NCBI RefSeq assembly: GCF_003148805.1
Contig: NZ_QGGX01000019.1
Span: 37,918 to 101,917, forward strand
Direction of reading: 5' to 3'
Length of the DNA stretch: 64,000 nucleotides
Source: Aminobacter sp. AP02
Lineage (GTDB): Bacteria; Pseudomonadota; Alphaproteobacteria; Rhizobiales; Rhizobiaceae
A model generated the notes under the pieces. The model was not told the origin of the DNA and made no database searches. It was given only the letters and a program-made list of their open reading frames with translations. The stretch's first letter is position 1. Every line of letters begins with the position of its first letter. A program made the translations under genes and the position numbers. Below, piece after piece: positions 1 to 9,452 of the stretch.

Positions 1-287
1 GCAATCAGGCTGGCCTCGACGGCCGGGGAGTTACGCAGTGCGGTGAAATAGAAGAAGTGGTAGCCAAACAGGCCGGCGATGCCGATGACCCAGACCTGCG
101 GCGGGATCTTCTCGGACTTCTCCGGCTTGGCCATGAACAGCCTGGCAACAAGCCCGACGCAGGTGCCGATGGCGAAGGTGATGGCCGAAAGCAGGAACGG
201 CGGCACCGAACCTGACGCATCGGTGAGCAGCGCCAGCAGCGCCCACATGGCGACCGCCGAAAATCCAATCAAAGTCGCGCGCCCCAC
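1..287 (-). CDS. EamA/DMT-family transporter, N-terminal part
   Basis: The reading frame starts at a GTG at 285-287 behind a strong GGAGGGG ribosome binding site and runs off the left edge, giving about 95 residues. It begins MGRATLIGFSAV and shows the alternating hydrophobic helices of a drug/metabolite (EamA) exporter, including a phrase GYHFFYFTALRNSPAVEASL near the window edge, where family members have a similar helix 3-4 segment. Such proteins export amino acids or other small metabolites across the inner membrane. It lies 14 bases after the DUF3108 gene on the same strand, so the two are probably co-transcribed. The substrate cannot be told and the C-terminal two thirds lie outside the window. 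Confidence 0.75.
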   Translation of the reverse strand, partial: MGRATLIGFSAVAMWALLALLTDASGSVPPFLLSAITFAIGTCVGLVARLFMAKPEKSEKIPPQVWVIGIAGLFGYHFFYFTALRNSPAVEASLI

Positions 288-301
288 TCACCCCTCCCGG
301 T

Positions 302-1084
302 CTAATCAGTCGCCTCGAAACGCCTGGCCTTGACGGTGATCGTGCCGATCTCCGTGCCGATGGTGGCGTGGATGGGCGCGTATACCCCGGTTTCGCCGAC
401 AGGCGCAAACGTCACCATGATCCGGCTGCGGTCCCTGAGATAGGTCAGCGCCCGCTTGTCCGTGCGATAACCCGACACAGGCTGAAAGCCCATGCGACAG
501 GTGACCGTCTGGCCCTTGAATCCGGGAACCGACATTTCACGTGTCGAGACTGCCGTAAGCTTGAGGTCGACGCGCATCTCGCCGTCATACATCTTCACCG
601 TGCGGCCGCAGACCTTGTCGAGGCTGGGCGCGCGGATGATGGTGGCAGCGATCGGATCGGCAACCCCGCGAAGATCGCCGGCGCCAAGCGGGATCCAGGT
701 CTTGCCACGCTTCTTGGGCGCCGGCACGACCTTGCTGCTGGTAACCCGGTCGCCGGCAAACCTGATATCGACCAGCGATTCCTTCTTGCCCGAGACATAG
801 TCGGCGCGAAAGGCGCTTGGCTGCATGCGGCCATCGCCCAGGCGCCCGCGTGTCGAGATCGTGCCGCGCGTGTCGTCGAAGAAAGCGGCCAGCCCCGCAC
901 TGGTCACGGTGCCGTTCACGGCATAGGAATTGCCGTCATAGCTGCTTTCGAAAGTTGCCTTGGCAACGGGTATGCCCAGGAAGGATAGCGAATAGTCGCC
1001 ACGAAACGACTTGCCGGCGGCCATCACCTGCGACGGCGACAGGACGACAGCAAGTGCGAGGAAGACAAACCCAGAGCGGCGCAT
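302..1084 (-). CDS. DUF3108 domain exported protein
   Basis: About 260 residues. The N-terminus (MRRSGFVFLALAVVLSPS, then an A-x-A site near residue 23) is a Sec signal peptide, so the protein is periplasmic or surface exposed. The rest is beta-rich with no catalytic motif that I recognise, and matches the style of DUF3108 proteins, which are common, uncharacterised envelope proteins of alphaproteobacteria. I chose the ATG at 1084 because GAGGTG lies upstream at usable distance; a GTG at 1096 is the longer alternative but would sit on top of the ribosome binding site. The transporter gene follows closely on the same strand. Confidence 0.65.
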   Translation of the reverse strand: MRRSGFVFLALAVVLSPSQVMAAGKSFRGDYSLSFLGIPVAKATFESSYDGNSYAVNGTVTSAGLAAFFDDTRGTISTRGRLGDGRMQPSAFRADYVSGKKESLVDIRFAGDRVTSSKVVPAPKKRGKTWIPLGAGDLRGVADPIAATIIRAPSLDKVCGRTVKMYDGEMRVDLKLTAVSTREMSVPGFKGQTVTCRMGFQPVSGYRTDKRALTYLRDRSRIMVTFAPVGETGVYAPIHATIGTEIGTITVKARRFEATD

Positions 1085-1339
1085 TGATAGCAACACCTCA
1101 TCTCCAGCGGAAGCTGGCTTCCGGCTGTTCGCATCCCTCGCAATCGGTTATAGAAGCAATTCCGGCCATTCTGTGGAGTTGGGGACAACACCCTGAAACG
1201 ACCGGGACGCTTGACGCGTCAGCCAAATACAACTATGGAACGCCAACTTTTTCCATGAGGCCGCCTGACTGAGACCGCGCGCCATTCCTTAATTGGTGCG
1301 TTATCGTCGCTTGGTCCGCCAGAACTGAAGGTAAGTAAC

Positions 1340-1636
1340 ATGTCCCGCGCTTGCGAACTCACCGGCAAAGCCGTCATGACCGGCAACAATGTGAGCCACG
1401 CCAACAACAAGACCCGTCGTCGCTTCCTGCCGAACCTGGTCAACGTCACGCTCATCTCCGAGGCGCTGAACCAGAACGTTCGCCTGCGCATTTCGGCCAA
1501 CGCCCTGCGTACGGTCGAGCATCGCGGTGGCCTCGACGCCTTCCTGATCAAGGCCGACGCTGAAGAGCTGTCGCAGCGCGCTCGTCTGCTCAAGAAGCAG
1601 ATCGCCAAGAAGACCGCTGAGCAGGCCGCAGCCTAA
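1340..1636 (+). CDS. rpmB: 50S ribosomal protein L28
   Basis: 98 residues beginning [12 protein letters not shown], followed by the L28 signature [17 protein letters not shown], which contacts 23S rRNA in the large subunit. Length fits the longer alphaproteobacterial form (about 95-100 residues) with a lysine-rich C-terminal tail. The start has a good context at 1340. The 255 bases upstream contain no other gene and should hold its promoter. The next gene downstream has its own riboswitch leader, so this looks like a single-gene unit. Confidence 0.97.
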   Translation: MSRACELTGKAVMTGNNVSHANNKTRRRFLPNLVNVTLISEALNQNVRLRISANALRTVEHRGGLDAFLIKADAEELSQRARLLKKQIAKKTAEQAAA

Positions 1637-1732
1637 TCGACGAATCAAGGCGGGGGACGACCGCCTGGAGCCTCTGACGGCCGCAAGGACGATGGGGGCT
1701 CCGACCAATCCGCCCGGGCTTTGCCCGTCGAG

Positions 1733-1761
1733 CTGGTTCCATTACCCAGGATAAAAAAATG
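1733..1761 (+). promoter_or_regulatory. preQ1-I-type riboswitch overlapping the start codon of the VUT transporter gene
   Basis: The RNA would form P1 from CUGG (1733-1736) and CCAG (1746-1749), enclosing the loop UUCCAUUAC, followed by an A-rich strand (1753-1759). This is the layout of the minimal preQ1-I aptamer: short stem, C-rich loop, A-rich tail. In the known aptamers the loop pairs with bases after the A-tract to make the P2 pseudoknot; here CAUU (1740-1743) is exactly complementary to AAUG (1758-1761), which includes the AUG itself. The likely Shine-Dalgarno AGGA (1748-1751) overlaps the 3' strand of P1. The sequence therefore predicts translational repression when preQ1 binds. The downstream gene is a queuosine-precursor transporter, which fits. 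Confidence 0.8.
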
Positions 1762-2442
1762 AACTCCGGTTCACGTTATCTGCCTTTCGTGGTTGCCATG
1801 GCACTTGTCGTCCTGGCGTCAAACATTCTCGTCCAGTTCCCGATGCAGGGACAGGTCGGATCTCTGGCGCTTGCCGATATCCTGACGTGGGGCGCCTTCA
1901 CCTACCCCTTCTCATTCCTGGTCACCGACCTCGCCAATCGCCGCTACGGGCCGAAGATGGCGCGGCGGATCGTCTTTGTCGGCTTCATGACGGCGGTCAT
2001 CTGCTCGATCGTCGCGCCGCCGCTTCTGTTCCGCTACGGCCTCATTCCCTTCGACACCGCAGCAGACCGTCTGGCGCGCATAGCCGCCGCCTCCGGTGCC
2101 GCCTTCCTGACCGCTCAGCTGCTCGATGTCACCGTGTTCAACTGGCTGCGCCGGCAGAGCTGGTGGCGCGCGCCGATCTTCGGCACGCTCGTCGGCTCGG
2201 TGTTCGATACCGCGATCTTCTTTGGTATCGCCTTCTCCGCCGCCTTCGCCTTCATCGGTCCCGAGGACGCTTTTGCGGTCGAAGCTGCACCACTTCTGGG
2301 CATGCTGTCGACGGAAGCACCGCGCTGGGTTTCCTGGGCGCTGGGTGATCTCACCGTGAAGCTGCTGATCGCCATTTTCGCGCTGATTCCTTATCGCCTC
2401 ATCGCGGCCCGCTGGAGCCAGCCAGCCTTGGCCGCGAACTAG
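1759..2442 (+). CDS. VUT-family queuosine precursor transporter (YhhQ-like)
   Basis: 227 residues with about six membrane helices. The stretch TYPFSFLVTDLANRRYG near residues 50-66 is the family signature of COG1738/YhhQ, an inner-membrane importer of queuosine precursors (preQ0/preQ1) for tRNA modification. The acidic GPEDAF loop and the helix carrying FNWLRR also fit. It is controlled by the preQ1 aptamer that overlaps its ATG, which independently supports the substrate. The Lrp gene downstream is on the opposite strand, only 6 bases away tail to tail. Confidence 0.9.
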   Translation: MNSGSRYLPFVVAMALVVLASNILVQFPMQGQVGSLALADILTWGAFTYPFSFLVTDLANRRYGPKMARRIVFVGFMTAVICSIVAPPLLFRYGLIPFDTAADRLARIAAASGAAFLTAQLLDVTVFNWLRRQSWWRAPIFGTLVGSVFDTAIFFGIAFSAAFAFIGPEDAFAVEAAPLLGMLSTEAPRWVSWALGDLTVKLLIAIFALIPYRLIAARWSQPALAAN

Positions 2443-2448
2443 CGATCG

Positions 2449-2877
2449 CTACCTGTCGATTCGCGTCGACAGGATGATCGAAGATAGAGTGCGCTCGACG
2501 CCTTCGAGCGCACCGATTCGGTCGATCAAGGCGTCGAGATCGCGCACCGATGGCGCCTCCACGACGATGATCATGTCGAAATTGCCGCTCACCGAGTGCA
2601 GCGTGCGCACCTCGGGGATACGCCGCAGCACCGCCTCCACCGCAGCCGATACCTTGGGTAGAGCCGTCACCAGTATGTGCGCCCGAACGAGGTTCTTCTC
2701 ATAGTCGGACGACAGCTTGACGCTGTAGCCCGAGATCACGCCGCGCTGTTCCAGCCGCTCGATGCGGCTTTGCACCGTGGTTCTGGACACGCCGAGCTTG
2801 CGTGCCAGTTCGGCGGTCGAGGCGCGCGCATTCTCACGCAGGAGGCTCAGCAGCGCCCGGTCGGGATCGGTCGTCAT
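2449..2877 (-). CDS. Lrp/AsnC-family transcriptional regulator
   Basis: 142 residues. The N-terminal winged helix-turn-helix carries STAELARKLGVSRTTVQSRI (about residues 17-36) and is followed by the RAM effector-binding and oligomerisation domain with HSVSGNFDMIIVVEA. The start ATG at 2877 is the one that gives the normal family length; the open frame extends far upstream without family similarity. It is divergent from the saccharopine-dehydrogenase-like gene across a 121-base gap, the usual arrangement of a local Lrp regulator and its target, so I infer that it senses an amino acid (probably lysine or a product) and controls that gene. Confidence 0.92.
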   Translation of the reverse strand: MTTDPDRALLSLLRENARASTAELARKLGVSRTTVQSRIERLEQRGVISGYSVKLSSDYEKNLVRAHILVTALPKVSAAVEAVLRRIPEVRTLHSVSGNFDMIIVVEAPSVRDLDALIDRIGALEGVERTLSSIILSTRIDR

Positions 2878-2998
2878 TTCGTCAATACTCTTCGTCGTTC
2901 TGCCAAATACATACCGTCTTTTCGGCGAAACCGACACTGCCTTTCGACGAGACGCGGACATAGAATCCGCGCGAAATCCATTCGAAGGGGACATGACC

Positions 2999-4099
2999 AT
3001 GAAACAGATCGTAGTCGTAGGCGCAGGCAAGATCGGCTCGACCATCGCCGACATGCTGGCCGAAACAGGCGACTATAACGTCACCGTGGTCGATCGCTCG
3101 CAGGCAGCACTCGATTCGCTGGAGACAGGCAACGCCGTGCAGACGCTGAAGGTCGAAATCGCCGAAGCCGGCGCGCTCGACCCAGTGCTTGCCTGCAAGT
3201 TCGCGGTGCTCTCTGCAGCCCCCTTCCACCTCACCACGCGCATCGCACAAGCCGCCGCCAAGGCCGGTGTGCACTATCTGGATCTCACCGAAGACGTCGC
3301 CTCGACCCGCATCGTCAAGGAACTCGCCGCGACCGCCAAGAGCGCCTTCATCCCGCAGTGCGGCCTCGCGCCGGGCTTCATCTCGATCGTTGCCAACGAC
3401 CTCGCCAAGCGCTTCGATTCGCTGGAAAGCGTACGCATGCGCGTCGGCGCGCTGCCGCAGTATCCGTCCAATGCGCTCAACTACAACCTGACCTGGAGCA
3501 CCGACGGCGTCATCAACGAGTACTGCGAGCCCTGCGAGGCGATCGTCGAAGGCTCGCTGGTCGAAGTGCCCCCGCTCGAGGAGCGCGAAGAGTTTTCGCT
3601 CGACGGCATCACCTATGAAGCGTTCAACACCTCTGGTGGCCTTGGCACGCTGTGCGAGACCTACAAGGGCAAGGTGCGGACGCTGAACTACCGCACCATC
3701 CGCTATCCCGGCCATGCGGCGATCATGAAGGCGTTGCTCAACGATCTCGGCCTGCGCCATCGCCGCGAGGTGCTGAAGGACATCCTGGAAAACGCCCTGC
3801 CCGCCACCATGCAGGACGTAGTGGTGATCTTCGTCACCGTCAGCGGCCGCAAGAACGGGCGCCTGCTGCAGGAGAGCTACGCCAACAAGATCTACAGCCG
3901 CCAGATGGGCAAGATGACGCGCAGCGCCATCCAGATCACCACTGCATCCGGCATCTGCTCGGTTCTCGACATGCTCGCTTCCGGCGCGCTGCCGCAGCAG
4001 GGTTTCATCCGCCAGGAAGACATTGCGCTCGACGCTTTCCTCGCCAACCGCTTCGGCCACAACTACGCCCAAGCCGCGACAAGCCATCTGGCAGCCTGA
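2999..4099 (+). CDS. saccharopine dehydrogenase-like oxidoreductase
   Basis: 366 residues starting MKQIVVVGAGKIGSTIADML, a Rossmann fold with the GxGxxG dinucleotide motif. The middle holds the family's substrate domain (LPQYPSNALNYNLTWSTDGVINEY). Saccharopine dehydrogenases act in lysine metabolism, releasing or joining glutamate at the epsilon-amino group of lysine. I chose ATG 2999 because AAGGGG (2985-2990) lies 8 bases before it; the ATG at 2993 would be only 2 bases from that site. The divergent Lrp gene is its likely regulator and a strong terminator follows. No partner lysine-ketoglutarate reductase gene is next to it, so the direction of the pathway is open. Confidence 0.85.
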   Translation: MKQIVVVGAGKIGSTIADMLAETGDYNVTVVDRSQAALDSLETGNAVQTLKVEIAEAGALDPVLACKFAVLSAAPFHLTTRIAQAAAKAGVHYLDLTEDVASTRIVKELAATAKSAFIPQCGLAPGFISIVANDLAKRFDSLESVRMRVGALPQYPSNALNYNLTWSTDGVINEYCEPCEAIVEGSLVEVPPLEEREEFSLDGITYEAFNTSGGLGTLCETYKGKVRTLNYRTIRYPGHAAIMKALLNDLGLRHRREVLKDILENALPATMQDVVVIFVTVSGRKNGRLLQESYANKIYSRQMGKMTRSAIQITTASGICSVLDMLASGALPQQGFIRQEDIALDAFLANRFGHNYAQAATSHLAA

Positions 4100-4146
4100 T
4101 TTCAGGACGCCTTACGGGGAGGATACCCCGGTGGTCCGATTTTGCA

Positions 4147-4179
4147 GCGAGGGGTTAAGGGACCCCTCGCTTTCTTTTT
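4147..4179 (+). terminator. Rho-independent terminator of the saccharopine dehydrogenase-like gene
   Basis: GCGAGGGG (4147-4154) and CCCCTCGC (4163-4170) form an 8-bp perfect stem with an 8-base loop, followed directly by TTTCTTTTT. It ends the plus-strand unit 48 bases after the stop codon. Confidence 0.9.
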
Positions 4180-4235
4180 GCCTGAATGTCTGCGGTGGGA
4201 ACGCACGTGCCTCAGGCATCAATGGGTCGCGCAGA

Positions 4236-4607
4236 TCAGATCGCCGCCATCGGCCCGAAGAAGCCGACGATACGCTCGATGCGCGTTTCGTCGGGTGCCA
4301 GGAAGGCGATGTCGATCCCTTCGGGCAGCGGCGTGCCATCGGCCTCGACAACACGCCAGCCGAAACGGGCAATGCCATGGTGATGATCGACGGCGGTCGT
4401 GCGCTTGATGGCCGCCCCCGGGCGGCTCGCCCTGATGCTTGCGATATGGGCCAACAATGCGTCGGCACCGACAGTGTCGGCGCGCGGATCGGTGTACGTG
4501 GCATTCTCCGCCCAGACGGCATGGAGCAGCGCCCTGCGATGCCCCTCGTCAGGTTCGTTCCAGACCGCGCAATAGCGGTCGATGAGGCTGGTGACATCGG
4601 ACGACAT
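4236..4607 (-). CDS. NTF2-like / SnoaL-like protein
   Basis: About 123 residues, beginning MSSDVTSLIDRYCAVWNEPD, the characteristic first helix of NTF2-like cone folds, followed by ATYTDPRAD and a C-terminal strand ending FFGPM. These small single-domain proteins bind or isomerise small hydrophobic ligands; nothing here identifies the substrate. I used the ATG at 4607 because it gives the standard start of the fold; the frame stays open 17 codons further upstream. It stands alone between the terminator and the phytase-like gene. Confidence 0.7.
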   Translation of the reverse strand: MSSDVTSLIDRYCAVWNEPDEGHRRALLHAVWAENATYTDPRADTVGADALLAHIASIRASRPGAAIKRTTAVDHHHGIARFGWRVVEADGTPLPEGIDIAFLAPDETRIERIVGFFGPMAAI

Positions 4608-4654
4608 GGCTTGCTCCCGTATCGCAGGTGCCAACCATAGCGAAAAATCGCCGC

Positions 4655-5674
4655 TCAATCGTCGTGCAGGATGAATTCCAGATAGAGATTGCGCTGCAGG
4701 ATCGAGTGGTTGTCGTCGGAAATCAGCGACACCATCAGCGCCCCGTCGCTGCGCTGCCAGACATCGAGCCCTTCCATGTTGTCGATCTGGTAGCCCATAT
4801 TGGCCTCGAGCAGCACCGGGCCGTCGGCGACCTTGCCCCTGGCGATACTATCCGACGCGATGCGCCTCAACCGCATCTTCACCCCAGATGCCATCGAGAA
4901 GCTGCGCTCCAACAGCAACAGATCCCCATCGGGCAGGAAGGCACCGTCCGTGATGTCGAACTCGCCGTCGCGCTTGACGGTGAAGACACCCTTCTGCGGC
5001 CCCTCGATGATCGCCGCGAAGATGTTGCCGGCCACATCCAGGCTCTTTTCCGACACCACCACCAGTCCGCCCTTCCCGGCGGAATAGGCAACAGTTTCGA
5101 AACCCCTGTTCTGGCGCAGCTCGTTGCGCGGCACCAGGAAATCGAGTTCGCACAGCGGCGGCTTCATGTTGTCAGGATCGATCTGGTACTGGGCGACGCG
5201 ATGCATGCGCTCGAAGCCGACGGTGGCGATGCCGTCCTTGACGGCGAGACCCTCGGCATCGGCCAGCCACTTCTTTTCGAAGGCGATGCCCGACGCGTCG
5301 ACCATCTGCACCATGCGGAAATTCTCGACACCTGTCGGCCGCAAGGCCGGGTCGCGGGCGATGCGGCCGAAGAACCAGAAGCCGGTATCAGCGACTCCGA
5401 CAAAATCGCTGCCCGGTTCAAGAAAGCGAAACGCCGACAAGGCGCCAAAATTGCGCGACGACGAGGTCAGTTCGAGGCCGCCGACGAATTCGAGCGGACC
5501 GAACATCTTCTGGTCGAGGCCGATCTGGAACTGCGAGATCGGACGGGCGGAAATCTCCATCCGTTCGATGGCCGGCTGCTCGGCCCGCGAAGAGGCGCTG
5601 AGCATAGCCGATAGCGCAAAGGCTGCCGTTGCAGCGCACGCAAACCGCCGCAATCGGGCCGCGGAAAAGATCAT
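4655..5674 (-). CDS. secreted esterase-like/phytase-like beta-propeller protein
   Basis: 339 residues with a clear Sec signal peptide ([22 protein letters not shown]). The mature part resembles the 'esterase-like activity of phytase' family (COG4246): phrases such as [20 protein letters not shown] and [15 protein letters not shown] belong to the repeated beta-propeller blades of that family. A hydrolytic role at the envelope is assumed from the family name only. Its ATG overlaps the cobT stop (ATGA at 5671-5674), so it is translated from the cobS-cobT message although it has no obvious link to cobalamin. Confidence 0.75.
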   Translation of the reverse strand: MIFSAARLRRFACAATAAFALSAMLSASSRAEQPAIERMEISARPISQFQIGLDQKMFGPLEFVGGLELTSSSRNFGALSAFRFLEPGSDFVGVADTGFWFFGRIARDPALRPTGVENFRMVQMVDASGIAFEKKWLADAEGLAVKDGIATVGFERMHRVAQYQIDPDNMKPPLCELDFLVPRNELRQNRGFETVAYSAGKGGLVVVSEKSLDVAGNIFAAIIEGPQKGVFTVKRDGEFDITDGAFLPDGDLLLLERSFSMASGVKMRLRRIASDSIARGKVADGPVLLEANMGYQIDNMEGLDVWQRSDGALMVSLISDDNHSILQRNLYLEFILHDD

Positions 5675-7569
5675 CCCGCGTGCCGGAAGCCGCCGCGGCG
5701 GGTCTCGCGCGCGCGCTCTTCGCCGAACAGCGAAGCAAGCTGCTCGGTCATCGCACCTGCCAATTCTTCGGCGTCGACGATGGTGACGGCACGGCGATAG
5801 TAGCGCGTGACGTCATGGCCGATGCCGATGGCGAGCAACTCGACCGGCGAGCGCGTCTCGATGAGGTCGATGACAGCGCGCAGATGGCGCTCAAGATAGT
5901 TGCCCGGATTGACCGACAGCGTCGAGTCGTCGACCGGCGCACCGTCCGAGATCATCATCAGGATCTTGCGCTGCTCGGGCCGCGCGATCAGCCGCTGATG
6001 CGCCCACAGCAGTGCCTCGCCGTCGATGTTTTCCTTGAGCAGGCCTTCGCGCATCATCAGGCCGAGATTGCGCCGCGAACGCCGCCAGGGCGCGTCGGCG
6101 CTCTTGTAGATGATGTGCCTGAGATCGTTGAGGCGGCCGGGATTTGACGGCTTGCCGTCCTTCAGCCACTTCTCGCGCGCCTGCCCGCCCTTCCAGGCGC
6201 GGGTGGTGAAGCCGAGGATTTCGACCGAGACGCCGCAACGCTCCAGCGTGCGCGCCAGAATGTCGGCGCAGGTGGCAGCAACGGTGATCGGACGGCCGCG
6301 CATCGAGCCGGAATTGTCGAGCACCAGGGTGACGACCGTGTCGCGGAACTTGGTGTCGCGCTCCTGCTTGAACGACAGCGGCTGCATCGGGTCGATGACG
6401 ACGCGCACGAGACGCGCGGGATCGAGATAGCCCTCTTCCAGGTCGAAGTCCCAGGAGCGGTTCTGCTGCGCCATCAGGCGGCGCTGCAGGCGGTTAGCGA
6501 GACGGCCGACCACGCCCGAAAGGTTGGCAAGCTGCTTGTCGAGAAAAGCGCGCAGACGGTCGAGTTCGTCTTCGTCGCACAGTTCCTCGGCCCCGACAGT
6601 CTCGTCGAAGGCGGTGGTGAAGACCTTGTAGTCGATTTCCCTGGGCAGGTTGGCAAAGGGATTGTCTTGGCGACGCGCCTCGCCCGGCGTCTCCGAATCG
6701 ACATCGTCGTCGTCGGACATCTCGTCGGAGGTGGCGTCGGACGCCTCCATCTCGCCGGACTGCTCTTCCTCAGCGGACGATTCGGCATCCTCGGACTGAG
6801 CCTGGTCGGAACCGGAATCGTCCTCGCCGCCCTCCTCGCTCTGCTCTTCGCCCTGCGGCTGGTCGTCGTCCTGGTCCTCGTTATCCTCGGTTTCCTGGTC
6901 GTCGCCGTATTCCTCGGCCATCTCCAACGAAGCGAGCATGTGACGGACGACGCGGGCGAAGGCCTGCTGATCCTGAAGGCTGCCGAGCAGCCCGTCGAGG
7001 TCGCCGCCGGCCTTGTCTTCGACCCATTCGCGCCAGAGATCGACCATGCGCTCCCCGCTCTTCGGAACGGGCTGGCCGGTCAGCTTCTCGCGCACCATCA
7101 GCGCCAGCGCCTCTTCGAGCGGCGCCTCCGACTGCTCGGTGACATCGGCGAGATTTGCCTTGGCGTATTTGTCCTCGAGCATCGAGGTGATGTTTGCGGC
7201 AACACCGGCCATGGCGCGGCTGCCGATCGCCTCGACACGGGCCTGCTCGACGGCGTCGAAGACAGCGCGAGCCTGCTTGCCCTCGGGCGCCAGGCGGGCA
7301 TGGATGCGGGTGTCGTGGCAGGCGCGCTTGAGCGCCATGGAATCGCCGAGGCCACGTGTGACCGCGATGTCGCCGGCCGACGCCTTCTTGGGCAGTTCAG
7401 GCAAGCGGGCGCGGTTGCCGGCAAGCGCCGGCCGCTCCTTGGCGAACGCGACTTCCAGCCCGTTGTCGCCCGAAATGGCACGCATGCACACGGTCACGGC
7501 GCGCTTGAAGCTGTCGGCTTCAGAGCCCGTCTTCGACTTGTTGCGTGTGTTGTCGCCCGGCCCCGCCAT
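5671..7569 (-). CDS. cobT: aerobic cobaltochelatase subunit CobT
   Basis: 632 residues. CobT joins CobS and CobN to insert cobalt into hydrogenobyrinic acid a,c-diamide in the aerobic (oxygen-dependent) cobalamin pathway. The N-terminal half has the family start region; residues about 220-300 form the very acidic linker (runs of E, D, Q and S) typical of CobT; the C-terminal von Willebrand A domain carries the metal-ion-dependent adhesion site [10 protein letters not shown] (about residue 400) and ISDGAPVDD. It follows cobS by 12 bases on the same strand. The cobN gene is not in the window. Confidence 0.97.
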   Translation of the reverse strand: MAGPGDNTRNKSKTGSEADSFKRAVTVCMRAISGDNGLEVAFAKERPALAGNRARLPELPKKASAGDIAVTRGLGDSMALKRACHDTRIHARLAPEGKQARAVFDAVEQARVEAIGSRAMAGVAANITSMLEDKYAKANLADVTEQSEAPLEEALALMVREKLTGQPVPKSGERMVDLWREWVEDKAGGDLDGLLGSLQDQQAFARVVRHMLASLEMAEEYGDDQETEDNEDQDDDQPQGEEQSEEGGEDDSGSDQAQSEDAESSAEEEQSGEMEASDATSDEMSDDDDVDSETPGEARRQDNPFANLPREIDYKVFTTAFDETVGAEELCDEDELDRLRAFLDKQLANLSGVVGRLANRLQRRLMAQQNRSWDFDLEEGYLDPARLVRVVIDPMQPLSFKQERDTKFRDTVVTLVLDNSGSMRGRPITVAATCADILARTLERCGVSVEILGFTTRAWKGGQAREKWLKDGKPSNPGRLNDLRHIIYKSADAPWRRSRRNLGLMMREGLLKENIDGEALLWAHQRLIARPEQRKILMMISDGAPVDDSTLSVNPGNYLERHLRAVIDLIETRSPVELLAIGIGHDVTRYYRRAVTIVDAEELAGAMTEQLASLFGEERARETRRGGFRHAG

Positions 7570-7581
7570 CTGAGCCCGTTC

Positions 7582-8568
7582 TTATCCCAGTACGACGTTG
7601 GCGGCGGATTCAGGCAGGTCTTCACCGAAGGCGCGCTGATAGAACTCCGCCACGACAGAGCGCTCGAGTTCGTCGCACTTGTTGAGGAAGGTCAGCCTGA
7701 ACGCCATGCCGACATCGCCGAAGATCTCGGCGTTTTCGGCCCAGGTGATGACCGTACGCGGGCTCATGACGGTCGACAGGTCGCCATTGACGAAGGCCGA
7801 ACGCGTCATGTCGGCGACGCGGACCATCTTGTTGACGATCTCCTTGCCCTTGGCGTCGCGGTAGTGCTTGGCCTTGGCAATGACGATGTTCACTTCGTTG
7901 TCGTGCGGCAGATAGTTCAGCGTGGTCACGATCGACCAGCGGTCCATTTGCGCCTGGTTGATCTGCTGGGTGCCGTGATAAAGGCCGGTGGTGTCGCCGA
8001 GGCCGACCGTGTTGGCGGTGGCGAACAGGCGGAAGGCCGGGTGCGGACGGATGACGCGGCTCTGGTCGAGCAGGGTCAGGCGGCCCGAGGATTCCAGCAC
8101 GCGCTGGATGACGAACATCACGTCGGGGCGGCCGGCATCATATTCGTCGAAGCACAGCGCGACATTGTGCTGGTAGGCCCAGGGCAGGATGCCGTCCTTG
8201 AACTCGGTTACCTGCATGCCTTCCTTGACCACGATCGCGTCCTTGCCGACGAGGTCGATACGGCTGACGTGGCTGTCGAGGTTGACGCGCACCATCGGCC
8301 AGTTGAGGCGAGCGGCGACCTGTTCGATATGGGTCGACTTGCCGGTGCCGTGATAGCCCGACACCATGACGCGGCGGTTGTAGGCGAAGCCCGCGAGGAT
8401 CGCCATCGTGGTTGCCTTGTCGAACAGATAGTCCGGATCGATGTCGGGTACGTGTTCGGACGAAGCGGCATAGGCCGGAACGACCATCTTCGAATCGAAG
8501 CCGAAGGTGTCTTTCACCGACACTGTCGTGTCTGGCAGGTTGGTGATGTCGCGATCGACCTTGTTCAT
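7582..8568 (-). CDS. cobS: aerobic cobaltochelatase subunit CobS (AAA+ ATPase)
   Basis: 328 residues. The Walker A motif is [10 protein letters not shown] near residue 70, Walker B is [10 protein letters not shown] near 137, and sensor regions follow ([11 protein letters not shown]). CobS is the AAA+ motor that, with CobT, forms the two-ring chaperone complex powering cobalt insertion by CobN. The start [13 protein letters not shown] at 8568 is the standard one. It is the first gene of the unit with cobT and the phytase-like gene; the J-domain gene lies 116 bases upstream and may be a separate unit. Confidence 0.97.
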   Translation of the reverse strand: MNKVDRDITNLPDTTVSVKDTFGFDSKMVVPAYAASSEHVPDIDPDYLFDKATTMAILAGFAYNRRVMVSGYHGTGKSTHIEQVAARLNWPMVRVNLDSHVSRIDLVGKDAIVVKEGMQVTEFKDGILPWAYQHNVALCFDEYDAGRPDVMFVIQRVLESSGRLTLLDQSRVIRPHPAFRLFATANTVGLGDTTGLYHGTQQINQAQMDRWSIVTTLNYLPHDNEVNIVIAKAKHYRDAKGKEIVNKMVRVADMTRSAFVNGDLSTVMSPRTVITWAENAEIFGDVGMAFRLTFLNKCDELERSVVAEFYQRAFGEDLPESAANVVLG

Positions 8569-8684
8569 AGCGTCTCCACGCGCGAGGCTTCAAACCACGC
8601 CGGCAATCGAATTTTCTTCGGGGGCGGTCTTAAAGCCTTTTCCGACCAGATGAAAGTTGGAAAAAGGCCGCGACCGCGGCTGGC

Positions 8685-9311
8685 TCAACACAATCCCGCT
8701 TGCTTGAGCACGCGATATGCCTGGAGCACATCCCTGAAGCGGTCTTCCGACCCCCGGTCGCCGCCATTGGCGTCGGGGTGGTGGCGTTTCACCAGTTCCT
8801 TGTAGCGCGTCTTGATGTCGGTGCCGGTGGCTCTCGAATCAAGCCCGAGCGTCTCCAGCGCCTTGGCCTCCAAGGGCTTGGCCTTGCGCTGGCGCGGCGT
8901 GCCATGCCCGCCAAATATGGTGTGGGGGTCGCGCATGCGGTTGTAGTAGCCGGCGCGGCCAGACCGCTGCTGGGCGAAGTCCGGCGCCGAGCGTGCCCCA
9001 CCACCGGAACCTGCCGCAGCGTTGGAACCGATGGTCCAGGTCGGCCTGTGCCCGGTCAGCGCCTCCTTCTGGAAGCGCGCGATTTCGCCATCGGCCAGCC
9101 CGGAGAAATAATTGAAGCCCTTGTTGTACTCGCGCACGTGGTCGAAGCAGAAGCGGAAGTACTCGCCCTCCTTCATGCGGCCGACCGGCGCCTTGTGGGT
9201 GCCCGGCTGCTTGCAGCCGTCCCACTGGCAGATCGGAGCGTGCGACTTCACCTCCGCTTCCGGATCGGGCCGGACGCGGATCTTGTCGAAATATTTCGGA
9301 TACGGCTTCAT
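8685..9311 (-). CDS. J-domain (DnaJ-like) protein
   Basis: 208 residues. The C-terminal 60 residues are a J domain with helices around the essential HPD (KRHHPDANGGD); J domains stimulate DnaK ATPase activity. The N-terminal part is not DnaJ-like: it has conserved cysteines (CQWDGCKQPG, then RFCFDHV), which could bind a metal. This domain order, with the J domain at the end, is the usual form of the small rhizobial J protein found beside bolA and cobS. No G/F or zinc-finger region is present, so it is a class III J protein. Confidence 0.88.
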   Translation of the reverse strand: MKPYPKYFDKIRVRPDPEAEVKSHAPICQWDGCKQPGTHKAPVGRMKEGEYFRFCFDHVREYNKGFNYFSGLADGEIARFQKEALTGHRPTWTIGSNAAAGSGGGARSAPDFAQQRSGRAGYYNRMRDPHTIFGGHGTPRQRKAKPLEAKALETLGLDSRATGTDIKTRYKELVKRHHPDANGGDRGSEDRFRDVLQAYRVLKQAGLC

Positions 9312-9452
9312 CGGATCATATTTACCGCCTCTTGGCGCGGCGAAACAAGAATTGACATTTCAAGGATGTTGGCCCTAACGCCTGATTTGCGGCCCAATTT
9401 TGCCCAAAGGCACCAATAGCCGCGGCGACACATGTGGTGAAAGGTGAGACCG

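Noticed and set aside
2882..4087. 401-codon minus-strand frame opposite the saccharopine dehydrogenase-like gene
   Set aside because: Low-complexity, histidine- and arginine-rich product typical of antisense shadows.
6667..8805. 712-codon open frame on the plus strand opposite cobT and cobS
   Set aside because: It is a mirror of the codon bias of the real minus-strand genes; no ribosome site and no domain-like content, while cobS and cobT are unmistakable.
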